DNA from: JAHELQ01 sp965603365
GTDB taxonomy: Bacteria > Acidobacteriota > Aminicenantia > UBA2199
Assembly: GCA_965603365.1 (NCBI GenBank)
Contig: CBFDCR010000007.1
Location: 1-64,000 of the forward strand
Direction of reading: 5' to 3'
DNA length: 64,000 nt
Below, one piece after another: positions 62,086 through 64,000 of the stretch (position 1 is the first letter of the stretch; each line of letters opens with the position of its first letter). The notes beneath the pieces were generated by a model. That model searched no databases. It had not been told where the DNA came from and saw only the letters and a program-made list of their open reading frames with translations. The translations under genes and the position numbers were made by a program.

Positions 62086-62685
62086 ATGATGAAAATAACA
62101 GGTTATTTGCAAGGAGTGTCAGGTATAATGGATGGCTGGAATATCAATTTTTCGCAAGTTAAATCTGAAAAAAGAATCAACAAGGCCGCGGGACTATTAG
62201 GTGCGAAGGTGGTTGCTCGGATTATCGGCTTTGCCCTGTTTCTTCTTGGAGCAGCACACAAAGATATAAACCGATTACTTAATACACCTTATGAGACTTT
62301 CAATTCATTTACAAAAAGAATATGGAAGGATGGAATCGCCGCTTTGGAAGATCGCCGGTTTTCCACTGACCCGGAGCCGATGATACCGGAGCCTATCATT
62401 GACAGGCCCACAGCCAAAATTCAGCAAGATGAGGTCATTATCCATTTACCTACCCCCTATGAAACCAGTGAAGATATTCGAATACCCACTGAGAATAAGG
62501 TGGTGGTAAAAGCTGTTTTATTCACCCTGTTGCAAAATCAAATGCTGAATTCTCAGACTGTTGCAGACATATTGGGTTACACCCAATCACAAACACTTTA
62601 TCTTAATCGCCAAATACTGTCCGGCTCCACGGAGGCACTGCTTGATGGTCGCCACTATGGTTTTGTACATTCAAGTAACATATGA
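62086..62685 (+). pseudogene. helix-turn-helix transposase-like fragment
   Basis: The first about 185 residues hold two helix-turn-helix regions (ARIIGFALFLLGAAHKDINRLLNTPYETF and VLFTLLQNQMLNSQTVADILGYT, each followed by a short basic helix with DRR or DGR). This pattern occurs at the N-terminus of DDE transposases. The DDE part is missing: from about position 62665 the sequence becomes the antisense of a PIN-like gene and soon stops. Probably a remnant; a small intact regulator is less likely. Confidence 0.5.
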
Positions 62686-62920
62686 ATAAGGGATTCTCTT
62701 TAGTTTTTTCTATTACATCTTTACTAATAGAATCTAAATCCTCATGAAGTCTTTTGAAAATGGGGTGTTTGGGGTTCTTTGCTATCTCCCTTACAGAAAA
62801 TAATGGATCATTTGGTTCACTCAGAAAAAACTTTAAGACTTCTTCATTAATCATAGCTCTTTGTCTTAATTCAATTATAGCAGAAGTGTCAATATAGAGG
62901 TAATGAGATGTTATTCGCAT
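62675..62920 (-). pseudogene. PIN-like domain fragment
   Basis: Starting at ATG 62920 (AAGGGA upstream), the reading MRITSHYLYIDTSAIIEL carries the first PIN motif (IDTSAI) and about 70 further residues that look like a VapC-type helix bundle (EEVLKFFLSEPNDPLFSV, IFKRLHEDLDSISKDVI). Then the frame runs into the antisense of the HTH fragment and loses protein character, so the C-terminal half with the other acidic residues is missing. Both genes appear to have been cut and joined at about 62665-62690. Confidence 0.5.
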
Positions 62921-63206
62921 GTCCACTTTTTCCCTTTCAAAGAATTAAAAGAGTCAGCGGAAAACAGGACAGAAGATGTGGGGGTGAAGGATGCCTCCAT
63001 CACCCTCAAGTCGGCCTTCAGGTTAAAAGGCAGGAAAACCGGGGACGGAGACGGCAGTGCGGAAAATTAATGAGATATTTAATCCTATTTACAATTTCGG
63101 GGTAACTCCTGGCATTTTTGGGGTTGAAAAAGTTTGTTGGTTGTTCTACAATGCTTTAGAGATCAGCATGAAATGTAAAAAAGTCTTTCCAAAAGGGGTT
63201 AATGAA
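62921..63206. other. intergenic region with a small plus-strand frame
   Basis: A 286-bp region. A plus-strand frame from ATG 62903 to the stop at 63070 (55 codons) ends in a plausible-looking tail (VKDASITLKSAFRLKGRK, then Gly/Asp/Ser), which may be the C-terminal relic of a lost gene. The rest up to 63206 is AT-rich and should hold the promoter of the next gene. Confidence 0.3.
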
Positions 63207-64000
63207 ATGAAGAAACGTTTTGTTTTTCTATTTGGTATTTTTATTTTTGTCGCCTTACTGGTTATTCCTGGTTCCGTATCAGTCGGAAGTGAAAGGATGC
63301 AGGAAATTAAGAAACAGGAAGCCCGATCCGGGCTGACCGGTACTGGTAAATTGCAAGTGGACCTGAATTTCGGGAAACTCCCGCTTTATTTTATCACCAA
63401 CAAAGGTCAGGTCAATAAAAAGGCGAAATTCTATGCCAGGGCATCCCGGTATACCTTGTGGTTGACCGGGGAGGGCCTGGTATTTGACAGTACCTGTAAA
63501 GTTAAGGTCGAGGCTGAGGGAACACGCTCCGCCCCTGGGGGACACCCCTACTCACCTGGATTCCATCGTGATGTTTCACGGCTTATTTTTTTGGATGCCA
63601 ACGAGAATCCGGAGATGGTCCCGCTGGAAGAGACAAAACTCCGGGTAAACTATTTTAAGGGAAACGATAAAGCCGGATGGCACGGCAATATACCTACCTC
63701 ACAGGCGGTGTTGTATAAAAATCTCTATAAAAATATTGATCTGAAAGTGTACGGCATCGAGAAACAAATCGAATACGACTGGATGGTAAAACCAGGTGGA
63801 AACCCCGGAGACATACGATTTGAATATAGGAGCGTCAACGGCAGCCGGCTGGATGAAGAGGGTAACCTGTTAATCCAGACCGAATCCGGTGAACTGGTCC
63901 ATAAAAAACCGCTGAGCTACCAGGACAGCGAGAAACGAGTCGAAGTAGCCGTTAAATTCAAAAAGATCGGTGAAAACACCTATAGATTTGAAGTGGGTGA
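63207..64000 (+). CDS. secreted DUF7948/SBBP-repeat-type protein (3' partial)
   Basis: At least 264 residues, open to the right edge. A signal peptide (KKRFVFLFGIFIFVALLVIPGSVSV) is followed by the domain that usually precedes SBBP beta-propeller repeats: LPLYFITNKGQVNKKAKFYAR, YTLWLTGEGLVFD, YKNLYKNIDLKVYGIEKQIEYDW and KPGGNPGDIRFEY. In family members several hundred residues of SBBP repeats and often a C-terminal sorting domain follow; those would lie outside the window. The likely role is cell-surface or secreted binding. AAGGGG lies about eight bases before the ATG at 63207. Confidence 0.85.
   Translation, partial: MKKRFVFLFGIFIFVALLVIPGSVSVGSERMQEIKKQEARSGLTGTGKLQVDLNFGKLPLYFITNKGQVNKKAKFYARASRYTLWLTGEGLVFDSTCKVKVEAEGTRSAPGGHPYSPGFHRDVSRLIFLDANENPEMVPLEETKLRVNYFKGNDKAGWHGNIPTSQAVLYKNLYKNIDLKVYGIEKQIEYDWMVKPGGNPGDIRFEYRSVNGSRLDEEGNLLIQTESGELVHKKPLSYQDSEKRVEVAVKFKKIGENTYRFEVG

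Overview
The window looks like a chromosomal segment of an uncultured, probably Gram-negative bacterium. GC is a little above half in core genes, with islands that are clearly more AT-rich. The mix of genes (GAF-SpoIIE phosphatase, zinc-ribbon Ser/Thr kinase, two ECF sigma modules, LytS/LytTR, beta-propeller lipoproteins, S9 peptidase, a large secreted protein of SBBP/DUF7948 type, many toxin-antitoxin remnants) resembles what is known from the Aminicenantes/Acidobacteriota side of the tree. That placement is an inference from gene content, not a measured phylogeny. Nothing points to a phage or plasmid backbone.

Layout. 1-3.5 kb: envelope glycan genes (GT-C membrane enzyme, methyltransferase, GT2). 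3.5-8.7 kb: a secreted protein, a truncated AAA-ATPase carrying an in-frame 7-residue repeat array, a hybrid histidine kinase and a PilZ protein. 8.8-20.6 kb: DUF362 protein, small zinc-ribbon and secreted proteins, SpoIIE phosphatase, a divergent SecA with a membrane tail, an M20-type peptidase, a large Ser/Thr kinase, and an ECF sigma factor with a His-rich membrane protein. 20.6-31.2 kb: argS, a J-like/TPR protein, an MNT/HEPN pair broken by an IS3 remnant, and a tight uvrA-uvrC-uvrB operon whose UvrC lacks the C-terminal helix-hairpin-helix domain. 31.3-36.6 kb: a cryptic isoprenoid-synthase-fold protein, a 15-unit 21-bp repeat array, a radical SAM/SPASM maturase coupled to a lipoprotein, and a GYD protein. 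36.6-39.8 kb: a WbqC-like protein and a membrane-fused spermidine-synthase-like protein. 40.2-43.7 kb: a divergent locus in which LiaF-like, LytS and LytTR genes face a 36-residue peptide gene and a 151-residue protein. 43.7-48.2 kb: C_GCAxxG protein, anti-sigma, sigma, periplasmic protein, glycogen-synthase-like GT5. 48.2-50.6 kb: a minus-strand trio of four-helix membrane protein, DarG-type macro domain and a nuclease with DNA-binding repeats. 50.7-53.6 kb: S9 peptidase, bacilliredoxin-like protein, broken laccase-domain gene. 53.7-56.3 kb: beta-propeller protein, PIN toxin-antitoxin pair, HEPN-like protein. 56.3-60.7 kb: a four-gene glycolipid-type operon. 60.9-64 kb: small secreted and zinc-finger proteins, two gene fragments fused head to head, and the start of a secreted DUF7948/SBBP-type protein that runs off the window.

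Most notable signals. (1) Degenerate tandem arrays with a 21-bp period at three places: inside a coding sequence, directly after a stop codon in the same reading frame, and at a gene breakpoint. (2) The 41-kb divergent locus: 21-bp-spaced direct repeats lie next to a candidate minus-strand promoter, followed by a 13-pair hairpin whose wobble pairs fit only the minus-strand RNA, then a 36-residue peptide gene with a strong ribosome site. (3) The nuclease/macro/membrane trio, which has the look of an uncharacterised conflict system. (4) The lipoprotein-radical SAM pair, a likely peptide-modification locus. (5) Several genes whose start codon follows a -10 box at leaderless spacing.
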